Below are positions 1 to 11,935 of a DNA stretch of 64,000 nucleotides, one piece after another. The position numbers were made by a program, and so were the translations under genes. The stretch's first letter is position 1; each line of letters begins with the position of its first letter. Source of the stretch: Apostichopus japonicus (Eukaryota; Echinodermata; Holothuroidea; Aspidochirotida; Stichopodidae). The notes beneath the pieces are model-generated. The model was given only the letters and a program-made list of their open reading frames with translations. It did not search any database and was not told where the DNA came from. The DNA lies in NCBI RefSeq assembly GCF_037975245.1, contig NC_092579.1:17262178-17326177 (forward strand). Direction: 5' to 3'.

Positions 1-2000
1 TCCCTTGAGGCACCCCCTTTCCCTATGTCCTATATGTGTGAAAGCTTGCGAACATTTAAATTTTTTGCCATACTATAAAATACTAGAAATGAATGTTCTT
101 TTGAAGGTCAAAGGTAATGATGTTCTCTTTGATTTTGCTCCAGGGTTTAGTTTTATCCTTTAACTATGTGATTTCACTGAGGCTTTGAGCAGATTCTACC
201 AGAGTAAGATTTAAGACTTGTAAAGCAAGGAAAATTTCTGCGCCTTACTTTGCACATGCATTCAATTTCACTGTGTGTATTGTAAATGGGTGCCTCAGAA
301 GTTTTTAAGGTTGATGTTTACCTTCTCGAACTGTAAACAATTTCAGCCATTTTTCTTTGAGGCTATGTGGATTAAAATCGTGTTCGGAAAAAGTGGTTAC
401 AATTTTGTCTTTCAAGTTTGGCAACTACAGTCAGTCTCTACATCATTGCAGCAACATACTGAATGTATTGTGGATCACAGTATTAAGCGAATTAAGGGGT
501 AGTTGGGGGGGGGGGGGAGGGGAGCATGCAAATTTACCATAAATACCTTTGAGTGAGAGATAGCAACAACCTATGATATCCATTTGATAAGCACATTTAA
601 GAAACCCATATTTTTGTCACGTTTTCAAGGCAACATAGCAATTTAAGTACACTACATGCATTCATGTACCACCTGGCATCACAGCAAAGCCCAATGTTTA
701 TACCAGCCTCTCTGTAAGTGCAACAAGACCAGCCACTTCAATGCTACTGCATAAAGTATTGTTAGTACGTTTTCATCTATATATCAACGTTTAGTGTGAT
801 ATAAGGTCTAACTTGTACATCAATGGAGGAGGGTATTACGAATCTTTGACAATTACACAAATGGAGGGTGGCATGCCAGAGGCAGACGGTATAAACTGAA
901 CGATCAACATTTCACAAGCAGGAAGAATTCAAGATGGTTCTAAGAGGATGGGAAAATTTAGTGGAAGAGGCCTGGCAGAGAAAAGTATGGACACGGAAAA
1001 AAACAAAGCAGAAAAGTTAAAATGAATGAAGAAGAAATGTCACAAAGAGGGTGGTTTCTGAGAATGTTTACAAGAATCAAGGGTTGGATTGTAACTAGAA
1101 TAAACATATTACCCAAATCTGGCTGTAAGAGCTTGCCTGAAAGAGAATTTGAAAATGACAATAATAGATCAATAAAATAACTCGGGCAAAACTGGTACTA
1201 AATACTATCAAAATTAAAGACGGTTATATTCATATCCACGATGCTAAACACGGGAGGAGTTCACTTCAAAATGCACAAATATATAAACTGAATGCTGAAA
1301 AACTTTACGTCATGCACTGAACACTTTTATAAGATTGATTTAATAAAAAGGAAAAAAAAGGAGCATATTTCTGAGCAGAAAAGAAAATGAACTTAACTCA
1401 TGAGATTTTTAACTTTTTTTCATGAGTACTCACCATTCAGTGTTTCACCCCTCCATTTGCCAACCTCATCCCTCCCCCCTCCCACCCCAAAACGTCATGT
1501 CAAAAAAATTATTTCGGATGGTCAAACGAACTGACCAATTAAGCTAGACGGACATAACCATTCTGTTCTCAGAGAATGAATGAAACTTGACAAGGCCTCA
1601 TCCTTCTAAAAGCATCAAAAGTTTCTGAAACTATTAAGTGAACAATGCATACACTTTGTACTGTTCACTTCCATTTCTTTTTAATCTCATATCACAGAAT
1701 ATATCAGAATTGTTTTATGAATTATCTATCAATGATTCATTCACTTGGGACCTTCATTACTTAACCAGATTGTCACCGGGAGGAAAATCATTCATTGACT
1801 TTGATTTCACCAAAACCGGCAAATACCCATAAAGCAGCATAGATACATGCTTGCCTTATGAAACAAAGCAATCATGTGAAAATCCGATCAAGTCGACCTG
1901 ACTTACATTCCCATTGGTAAAAAATGAACTGTTGCTTACTACATAAGATGGCGAAAAATAAGGAAGCAAACATGTAGAGAATATTTACTGTGACCTGTTT
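1..2000. other. Non-coding region, no gene seen
   Basis: I see no exon with recognisable protein similarity on either strand. The sequence is AT-rich with a G tract at about 506-522. It lies downstream of the MICALL 3' end on the minus strand. Confidence 0.5.
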
Positions 2001-2625
2001 CAGTCAACCCAAGTCTGATACAGAGGGGTCTAAACTCAGTCAACCCTAATTTGATGCAGAAGGGTCTAAACTCAGTCAACCCTACAGTAGTCTGATGCAG
2101 AGGGCTTTAAACTCAGTCAACCCTAGTCTGATGCAGAGGTGTTTAAACTCAGTCAACCCTAGTCTGATGCAGAGGGGTTTAAACTAATTTAACCTTAGCC
2201 TGATGCAGAGGGGTTTAAACTCATTTAACCCAAGTCTGATACAGAGGGGTCTAAACTCAGTCAACCCTAATTTGATGCAGAAGGGTCTAAACTCAGTCAA
2301 CCCTACAGTAGTCTGATGCAGAGGGCTTTAAACTCAGTCAACCCTAGTCTGATGCAGAGGTGTTTAAACTCAGTCAACCCTAGTCTGATGCAGAGGGGTT
2401 TAAACTAATTTAACCTTAGCCTGATGCAGAGGGGTTTAAACTCATTTAACTTTAGTCTGATGCAGAGGGGTTTAAACTCAGTCAACCCTAGTCTGATGCA
2501 GAGGGGTTTAAACTCAGTCAACCCTAGTCTGATGCAGAGGGGTTTAAACTAATTTAACCTTAGCCTGATGCAGAGGGGTTTAAACTCATTTAACCCTAGT
2601 CTGATGCAGAGGTGTTTAAAATAAT
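2001..2625. repeat. 36-bp minisatellite with higher-order structure
   Basis: About 17 head-to-tail copies of a 36-bp unit, recognisable by the words GTCTGATGCAGAGG and TTTAAACTCAGTCAACC. Variant units carry TAATTTAACC in place of the usual start, or a 5-base insertion (CCTACAGTAGTC). The same order of variants runs twice with a spacing of 221 bp, starting at 2011 and again at 2232, so a six-unit block was itself duplicated. No coding role is visible. Confidence 0.9.
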
Positions 2626-2639
2626 TAAGGCAACTTGCC

Positions 2640-3763
2640 ATCAGTGTTTTCAGACAGTTTGGACTGGTCCATATTCCTCCGACAATCCTTCCATACAAAT
2701 AGGAAAGATGCAGCCCAAACTAGGACTGTAAGTTTACTCATTACTGTCTAGCATAACCTCATTCATGAAATCATTTATACACAATGAGATGACAATCAAA
2801 ACTAGCTGAAAGAATGAGTGGCTGTCCTGAAGCAGCATTATTTGCTTTCTTATGATGCTCGGAGAAAGATATAAGGGATGTTATGTTATGAAATGAAATT
2901 GAAAATATAGATGCAGAATTACAGATATAATTTAGTCTTCAATGTGTGTGACATTACAATATAATATACTGTACAATAGTTATGATTGGGGTGCATTTAT
3001 TGCACATATTGTATAACAGGAAATAAAACAAGTTTGATGTATGGAAGTTAATTTTCTGAATGGTAATTTGATGTACCAGCATTGTTATTAGGGGAGGGAG
3101 AAGAGTCCAAGGGATGGGGGAGGGTGTAACAAAATAATATCCAACTGGACTGGGAAATAACTTTTCATACTCTTCTAGACAAAAAGATGATTTCCTTTCC
3201 ATGCTTGATGCATACATGTACTGTACTTCGAGAAAAAATTATTTTGAAAAAAATAGAGCAATTATGAGGCAAGAGATGATGTTGAAAGATAATGTATGAA
3301 ATAAAGTCTTTCTGGGGTAATTTACAGTTATTGACTGAATGAAAGGTGGTCTATAGTATGTCACAGGAATGTTTGCAAAGTACAGCAAGCACATAGGGCG
3401 ACAATCCTGCTTGAGTCAACGTCATAAGAAAAGCAAATTAATGACTTCATGATAATCAGTGGCCTGAGTTGACTTTCTTGATACACTGAATCTGGTCTCT
3501 ACGGCAATAGCAAGACGCTGACGGTAAAGGTATAGATGGAGTGAACTTTGATAATTAAACCACAAAGTGACACTCCCAAGTACTTTGATATGAGGAAAAG
3601 TATACCAACTCTGTGCATGATTAAATATTACCATATTAACAGTTAGTAAAGCCACTCACCACTCTAGTGGCTAACTACTACTACTACCACATGCAGTAAC
3701 AACTGCTACTGTTTATACTAAATTAACTTTTATTTAATTATCATGATAAAAGATGCTTATAAT
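2640..3763. other. Non-coding region, nothing recognised
   Basis: AT-rich single-copy-looking DNA. Short open frames on both strands resemble no known protein, and no convincing exon borders were found. Confidence 0.4.
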
Positions 3764-3975
3764 ATTTAAGTCTCTATGGGTAACTATCTAAGATAACAGC
3801 TACAAAGCTACTGTTAACATGTTAAACAGCAGGTCCTAGTTTCAGACTCTGATAATGGGCTTGAACCCCACACCTCCTCAATTTAAGTCTCTATGGGTAA
3901 CTATCTAAGATTACAGCTACAGAGCTACTGCTGTTAACATGTTAAACATCAGGTCCTAGTTTCAGACTCTGATAA
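3764..3975. repeat. Direct tandem duplication, about 92-95 bp
   Basis: The stretch 3764-3855, starting ATTTAAGTCTCTATGGGTAA, recurs at 3881-3975 with only a few changes (AGATAACAGC to AGATTACAGC, plus a 3-base insertion CTG). A 25-bp spacer separates the copies. This is a recent local duplication with no coding role seen. Confidence 0.85.
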
Positions 3976-4544
3976 CCTGCACCTTGGCTACTCCATGAAG
4001 TCATACAGTAGCCTTTATTAGAACAGAGGAAAAGTAAAATGGAACCTATTTTACCTGTAGCAACTTTGACATCTTTCCTTCTAAAACTTCTGATACTTTT
4101 AAAGCAAAGCAATATTCTTGGGATGAAATTGCAATTGTTTTTTTTTTAGCAAGCAGGTATTTTGCAAAAGTAAAACATACTTCATCTTACTCAGTTTATG
4201 AGGCTTCTGTAAGAGTTTGTCTGTGAGGAATAGAATAATCATAATATTTTCAAAATTTGGTTCTTTAAATGTGAATTTCAAAATTATAAAAAAAAACAAA
4301 AAAACAACACATTTACAGGAAATTGAAAAAGATAGAGAAATTGCTGTTGTTATAGTGTTATATAATACAATATTAATTTAAAGGATAATATGCATTACTG
4401 TCCTTTCGAGATATACGATAAAAGTAAGACCATGCTGAAACAGTGATACTGCTGAATACCGCACTCATCAAACACAAAATGTAGGTAGGAAGAATGATTA
4501 CCACATTAAGCCTGGATTTTCAATGTAGTACCCAGCACTGTTTT

Positions 4545-4890
4545 CAACCACCTTTGTACTTCTCTGTACAAGTTCAACCATGCAACCATGTAGTCTTCTG
4601 TACAAGTTCAGCCACCCAATGTAGATTTCTGTACGACCTCAATCACCTATGAAGTCTTATGCACAGGTTCAACCATGCACCCATGTACAGGTAGTTTTCT
4701 ATACAAATTCAACCACCCATGTAGTTAACTATACATATTCAACCACCAATGTCATTTGCTATATGAATTCGACCACTCATGTCAATACGGTTTTCTGTAC
4801 AAATTGAACCATCCAATGTAGTTGTCTGTACATGTTCAACCACCCAATGTAGATTTCTATACAAATTCAACCACACATGCAAGTTTATGT
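4545..4890. repeat. Degenerate minisatellite, unit about 35 bp
   Basis: Nine or ten imperfect repeats, each with a core like TTCTGTACAAGTTCAACCA followed by CCCATGTAG. The copies have drifted a lot, so the array is older than the one at 2001-2625. Confidence 0.75.
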
Positions 4891-7499
4891 ATGAACCCAT
4901 AACATCCAATACATTCATCACCTAATCGTGAAAAATCTGCTACAAACTTGTGAATGTAAGGGAAACATTCTCTTGGAAGACATAATATCTTAGGCCCTCA
5001 CTCAGTCCCCCCCCCCCCCTGCCATTCCACCTTCAGTACAAAATGGTGGTTTGTGTCCCTGCTCCAAGGTACAACTACCATTGCATGATTAGATTAAGTC
5101 ACTTTACTTGACACAACTTCCATCAGATCTCACATTATAACAGAACAATTATTGGCATCTGTTACTTTTGCAATTTTTCCTTTTGGCGTGGCTCCTTCAT
5201 GGGGTGTGTTTATCTTAGTTCCATTTAAAGCACAGAGTAAAATTTTATGGATATAGGTAGGCTTGATGAAATAATGCGCCTAATTGCTTGGTACTTTTTT
5301 TCGAAAAATGCACAAAGAAGACAAAGAAATCAATTTCTTAGAAAGGATTAAGATAAGCAGCTTAGTTTGACTCTCATGATCAAACAGATTTGACTAATCC
5401 CACATCAGCAATATGTGATTCAGAAACATGACTTTGGCCGTCCACTATGACCAAATGACACTACACCATTGTTTGGACTGTAAGAGCATGCTTGTAACAG
5501 ACATCACAGATTTAACCTTTAACCTTTGATGATTCAACGACACATTTCATGCTTCCTTCCATCCCACAAAAAAAAAAAAAAATAATCATAATAATTATGG
5601 AGAAAAAATAATAGCCTTACACTCTTCATTCTATTATGTGAATGCAAACATTAGGTGTACAGGTACATCTAAAATATGTTTTTAAAAAAAAAAAAAAAAT
5701 TATAATAGTTTGTTTACACTCAATAATCTTCGGCTACACAATGTTAAAACTGTAAAGTACCGTGAATAGTGTGCAATATTCAGAAAGGTGAAGTCTTCCA
5801 TATAAGATATGCGGACATATTGTACGACAGGAAGAGGATACCATAAGAGGCCATTGGTCAAGTGGGACTTCTGTGAGTAACAGTAAATATGTTGTCCTGT
5901 ATATGATTTACTACTATGTGACTATTTTATGTTATAAACGTGACCCTTGCTAAGAAATTATAAGGTTTAATGAGGATGGAGTCTGGGGAAAAGGCCAGCA
6001 TACGAGATCCATAGGAGGAAACTGATCCCTGTGTTCAAAGCTGTTCTTCAGAAGACTGTTTGCTTTCATCAGTCTAATGCGATGTGAATTTTAATGACAA
6101 GGGATAGGGGAGGGAGTTTTATCGACACAGTCTATCATAACGACCGATGTATAAAGACTGTTGTATTGGTTTACACTTTCAAAGTAGACACTGGAGATAA
6201 TATATGAACTCCAGATATCTTTCCATGTGTTTCAAACAGTTTACGGAAGAAGAAGAAAGTAAAGAACTCAAACCCTCAGTGACTAACCCATCTCATCTAC
6301 CATGATGCTAGCTGATCTCTCCCAGAGGATTTTAAATACCGAATGGAATATTATAACTGTCATAACTGACAAGACGCCCTCCGGAATAAATAAAGAAATG
6401 GGATGAACGTATTCTAATAATCGATGCAGACTTTCTGGTGCTGTTTGGAAGGACAAATTACATCCCTATTAAATGATGAGTCCTTGGTGGATGAAACATG
6501 AAAGATGTAGTAAATGAATGATGTTTTGAATCTACAAACTACTTAACTGCATGGTAGAAATGCATACCCCCTCCCCCCAAAAAAAACTCAACTTTCCCCA
6601 AAAATTAAAACCTAGGGTTTCTTCAGTCAGATTATTTATACACATTATTTTGCACAGGAAAGGTAAGCATGTTTTTGCCAATAGTCAACATCTACTAAAT
6701 TAAAACAATCCCCCACCCCCAAATTTTTTTAAACAAAATTATATAAAGGGAGAGAAATTTCATACTGCAAAATGGTCCACTTTACACCATTTTAGTAATA
6801 TGCAGTGACTCCAGTTGACCCAACCGTAACTTTTCACAAACTCTGATTTTACTATACGATATTATAAATACCATCTGGTTTTCTAACCTTCATGCCTGGA
6901 AAATTTCATGCCCAGAACATTTTAAATTAACTATATATTAGTTAGCAAAGCTGTATTGTAAATAACATGAATCTAGGACAATAGAAAAAAAACATTATTT
7001 CATTTTATTGACTGTTGCGTTCGCAATGATTCAAATTCACAATCCTTCCAAGGCAATAAACACTGTCCAACTACAGGAAAGTCCCATCAAGCTTCTCTTT
7101 TAAGTAAAATTATGCCTTTTGTGTTAAAATCTCCAAGAACATGCCTCCGAATCCAACATAAACATTTAATGTAGAAAGTAATAAACGAAACCCGTTAATG
7201 ATTAATCATGGATGATATATAACTTTCCCTCTAACAGCTACAATGAAATAATAAATGAACGCATGAGATGATCGGTTAAAGAGTTCGATTCTATGGTGAC
7301 TCTGTATTAAACAAATACAAACTTGGCCTTATGCATCTGGCATAACTTGGTCCTTAACAATCTTTTTTTGATACTCGACGCTCCAACCTGTAGGAGGAAA
7401 GATGCCAATTGAAGAGAGAAATGGTTAACGGAGAATGACCACCATGAATGGATAGAGCCATTGATGACAAAGGAACAAGAGGCAGGAGGTAAAAGGGAG
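4891..7499. other. Non-coding region, nothing recognised
   Basis: Holds homopolymer tracts (C run near 5010, A runs near 5567 and 5684) but no exon I can support on either strand. Confidence 0.4.
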
Positions 7500-7640
7500 G
7501 ACCAGTGAGAGGGTGGGATGGGGGAGGAGAGGGCCAGTGAGAGGGTGGGATGGGGGGAGGAGGCCAGTGAGAGGGTGGGATGGTGGGGAGGGAGAGAGAG
7601 CCAGTGAAAGGGTGGGATGGGGGGGTGGTGGAAGAGGATA
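7500..7640. repeat. Purine-rich minisatellite, 4 copies
   Basis: Four copies of a G-rich unit built on CCAGTGAGAGGGTGGGATGG with variable GGGGGAGGA spacers, unit about 31-36 bp. On the minus strand the array reads as a Pro/Ser/Leu-rich open frame, a by-product of the repeat. Strong purine asymmetry continues at 7750-7835. Confidence 0.85.
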
Positions 7641-10600
7641 GGAGAGGGAGACTCCACTTGTGAATATCTTACATCGCAGTATTAAGATCTGTATATAGTG
7701 TATGTTTACACAAGTTATGTTCAAAACACAAAGTGTACTTGAAGTAAGAAAAGGAAATAGGAATTGGATGGGAAGGGAAGGGATGTGGGATGGAAGAGAG
7801 GGGACAGGAGGGGGGGAGAAGGGGAAAAAGAAGTATCCACTTGTGACAAATCTTGCACTGTAGAAGTTACTGCACAATTAATGCATCAATTTTCAAAATG
7901 TATACCTCTGCTTGAAAGTAGAAGAGAAACTGTTTAAGTTAATCTCGGAAGCTTGAGAGTGAAATCCCAATAGAGGGCAGTATGTTCATAACTATTTGGA
8001 ACTTTCAAGTACTCTATGGACAATGTTAAGGAGCTCATGTGGCATATTCTGAAAAAGCTCAAACTATATTACATTGACATCTGTTCTGTGTTTTCTTTCC
8101 TTCCTTTGACTTATCTATTTCCATGAACAAGATAAAGTCTTATTTTCAAACAGAGAATTACTCCAAAGGACCGAAGCATTTTTTTGGCCTGTCATAGAAA
8201 ATTCATTGACAAGCTATGATGTATAAGGTCACAGTTGTATCAAAGTATGTAAAGTAAGATAAAAACAGCCCTTGCTAACGATGAATTTGTTACTACAATC
8301 TACTTGAACAGACTAAATAACATTTCTCATACGTTCACTGCCGAATCTTGGATAACAACTTTTGAAATAGTAAAGATTGGTCACAATGCGTCAATACAAT
8401 TTCTTTACACAAATACTCTGTTTGCTTAAAATTACTTTCATTACCAAATAAAACAAAAATATGAATATGAACAATGGAAAAATGACTGGGCAAATATTGA
8501 AACAAACTGAAAAAGTGGGAAAGACAATTTTTTGGCTAGAATGGGATTCAAACCTTATTAGAAATAAAACTTTGAAAGATATCATGAAAATTTTATTACT
8601 GGAACTTAATCAAGCTACATGGTAATGGAATCCTACTGAATGTGGAATAATGGTTAGTGTTTTTTAATCTATGAAGCATGTGGATGAAAAGATATTAATA
8701 GTATGTTAATGATGTAATAAACAATAGATTAAAATGAATTTCTACAATAACAAAAATAGAAATAAATATGAGATTAACAAAAAGGCTTAAAACATAATGC
8801 TACTGCATCATAAAAGAGGTTTAAATTGTACATAAAGCGTAAAAGTTATCTAAGAATGACCCAACATTTCAGCTGGCTAGCGACATTGGGCACAGAACTT
8901 AGGAGTGTAACCTGGATTACGGACATGTTTTATCATGATCCTGGATTATGCTAGATGCTAAATCAAGCCATATGTAACTATATAGCTGTTCATAATGGTC
9001 ACTAACATTCAGCAGTTCTATTCTTAACAAGTACAACACAAAGAACAAAGCACCATTTGTACCCTTTTTTTTCAATACAGACTGTGGTATGTTCTTGAGC
9101 TGTATTTTTCATTCAAGCTTTCCTTTTCAAGTTATTGCATTGCCAAGGTATTCCTCCTACATCTATTGACCTCCACAACCAAAAAATAGAAAAACCCAAA
9201 ACAATAGGCTTCTTGTACCAACTAAAGTGTATCTGCATACAAACAAACAACTATATTCATTTCAACTTCACTTTTGAATTTTTCCCTGACAAAATTTTCA
9301 TGCTAACTGAGATAGATGTACAATCCGAGTCTATTCAAGCTAACAAGAGTAACTACTACCATGTTTATCAGGTTTTCAAATTAGATAAATGGTGACATCA
9401 AATGACCTCAAACCTGCACCAAACTTGTTACAATTCTTGCACTAATCAAGGGAGATCTACATACCATTTATGACGTTCAACCAAGCTACACATTTTGAGT
9501 TTACGAGATTTTCATACTTCGACATCTGCTGACCTCCAGTGACCTCTGGTCTCCACCAATTACAATAGGGTTCTTATACTCACCAAGTTGGGTTCTACAT
9601 ACCAAATACGAAGTTCAACAACCAAACTGCACTTCTTTAGATATTTTGTTTGAAAGGACATCACATACCCGCACCGGTCCCCACCCCCCCCCCCCACAAA
9701 CACACACAACACTATTAAGACCACAATGATTCCTTGTGCCTGCAGCATCGATTAAAAAAAACGACAGCAACACAAAACCGTTCTTCCAAACAGCTGGTTC
9801 TCAAACGGTTTCATTACTATAAGTTGCAAAAGAGATAATCTAAATTCAAATATTTTTTTTTTCAGTGAGTGCAATTTGCAAAACAGAACATGAGTAAAAA
9901 GTTGTTCTAAGTACACAGTTCACTGTCAAAGTAATATTCGGATGCAGCCGAGCAGATTCGATTGACATTAAAATATCAAACATGCTACGGTCGAGAGTAC
10001 ACTGTGCTGCATAGACCATCTGTTACCTAATGTAAGGCTCACTTACATTAAGTGTTCCCAAATGAAGCAAACAACTTGTTAAATATGGAATTGAACAATT
10101 GGAATGGGTTTCTAATATGTTTGTGTGACACTGAACTGTAGTGTGTTCAATTACTGAGGAGATGTGTTCTGTAAATTGAAGGAAAGGGACTTTAGGGCAT
10201 TGCTCGGTTTTTGGTTGTGATAGCAACATACTATTGTCATGTTCTATTTGTCAGTGCTAATGAAATCAAATTGGAGGTAAAGTTGAGCTTAGACTAGTCT
10301 GGAAGTGACTGACAAGGCAAAAAAATGGGGGGAGAGGGTAGGGTCGCAGGAAGCAAAATTAAGGGGGAGGCGAAAGGGATGGGGAGGAGCAAGGAATCTT
10401 GAGCGAAGGGAAGCCTTCCTCAGCACTTGCTCTTAACAGCTTTGAACAGAGGATTCCAGACATTTGACATATCCTGTAAACTATCTTGAAAATCAGGAAC
10501 TGTGTTGACTAATTAATTATGAGGTATGACACTAGCAAAACGTCATCAACAACAGTCTTCCTTTGTCAGGTAGGAGAAGCTTCTCTCCAGTTTTTTATTT

Positions 10601-11240
10601 TTCCAGACAATCATTACTTCGACAGTGAATTGCATTTGCGAGTTAATTTGTTTAGACGTAATAAATATTATAAATGGTATCAATCGTGCTGGAGCATATG
10701 AGAGCGGTTTTTATCTGCCAAAGAGTGCATGCTTTTCATGAAACATACTGTAAACCGATCTCATAGCCCCACGGTTCCAAGACTCACTTTAAACACGGCG
10801 GTATTTCTAGCAATAAGTAGTACAAGAAAAAACAAAAAGAAAAACATGAATAATTATCCTGTTCATTAGTTTAAAAGAAACTCATTAAGCTGAGATTGAA
10901 GCTCAAATATCATGTAAATATGAGCAAATAAAAAAAAATTGAATATATAATGTTGAAGAAAAACAGAAAAGGAACTTGTTATTTTATATTGACTTATTGC
11001 AAACTTAATAAAAGTTAACAGGTTACCAAATTTTCAAAATTGTATATATATCTCGATGAATGATATTATTGCACTTATTGCAGTATTTTACTTACCCAGT
11101 CTGTCATATATCTTGCCACTGTTCAATACTTTATTGCAATATTAATATTCTTTGCACTGCATTCTAAGCATATATGCTCTTGCACATTTGCCCCAGCCCT
11201 CTACCTACACCCCCCCCCCACCCTAACCCCTAATTTGTAT
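7641..11240. other. Non-coding region, nothing recognised
   Basis: AT-rich DNA with C/G tracts near 9685 and 11210. I looked on the minus strand for a further MICALL C-terminal exon and found none with family similarity, though a very short exon could be missed. Confidence 0.35.
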
Positions 11241-11254
11241 CATCACTTGGGCAT

Positions 11255-11260
11255 TTTATT
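11255..11260 (-). terminator. Possible MICALL poly(A) signal
   Basis: Canonical AATAAA on the minus strand about 390 bp past the in-frame stop at 11653. It would end the transcript if the exon at 11653-11935 is the last. AATAAA is common in AT-rich DNA, so this is only a candidate. Confidence 0.3.
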
Positions 11261-11652
11261 TGAAAAAATGTTAAAAGATTGCATGGCATGTAATATCAAC
11301 AATTAAAACTCTCTTCCTTTAAGCACCAAAATGATCTGTTTCTAGCAACAGAAGTAATTTGTAACATAGCCTTACCAGGACAGCACATTATTGTCAGTCA
11401 CACCGTCCGACAACACACAGTCGCTGCATTGATACATAACGCGAGACATTGTTGTCTGTTATATTTTAACATAACCAACCCCGCAAAACAAAACGCACCA
11501 AAGATATATAGTGAAGATACAGATGAGTATTGAAGAAGACTCAAACACAAAAAATCAAATGCAAATAATTCCAAATCCCTCTCAGCATAGAGGCTTTAAT
11601 TTTTTTTGGTTAAATTAACGAGCTTTGTAAAACAAAGACACCGATACAGAGC

Positions 11653-11935
11653 CTACTGACAACAGCGACTGTGAACTACGATATTAGAAGAACACTCACC
11701 CTTCATCTGCATCATGTTACGTATGGTTTCATCTTCCTCCTGCTCTCGTATCCGGTCCTCCTCTAACCGGTCCACGATGGTGCTCCGCTGCTGGACCAGG
11801 CCGATCAACAACTCCAGGAGTTGCTCCTCCTTTTCGTTATCTTTATCTGTCTTCTCGTGCTCCTGTTTGTGCATCAGGCAACGCATCTCGTATTCAACTT
11901 CGGCATGTTGGATTTCTAGGTCTTGAATCTGAGCT
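11653..11935 (-). CDS. MICALL1: MICALL exon: bMERB C-terminal helices, possible last exon
   Basis: Starts after TTGTTAG with [10 protein letters not shown]-like [20 protein letters not shown], runs through [20 protein letters not shown] and ends [20 protein letters not shown]. These are the last bMERB helices. A strong donor (AAGG|GTGAGT at 11700/11699) could splice to an unseen further exon. Read through instead, the frame stops at 11653 with tail [15 protein letters not shown]. Human MICALL1 carries a short basic tail here, so splicing to another exon is at least as likely. Confidence 0.85.

Noticed and set aside
2001-2625. Regular repeats that might suggest a CRISPR array
   Set aside because: Units are head-to-tail without unique spacers, and the context is an animal genome.
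7307-7877. Minus-strand Pro/Ser/Leu-rich open frames
   Set aside because: They run through the purine-rich minisatellite and adjacent purine-rich DNA; the apparent protein repeats are the DNA repeats.
11370-11475. Possible terminal MICALL exon after ATAACAG near 11472
   Set aside because: A frame of about 20 codons follows but shows no resemblance to MICALL C-termini, and the acceptor lacks a good pyrimidine tract.
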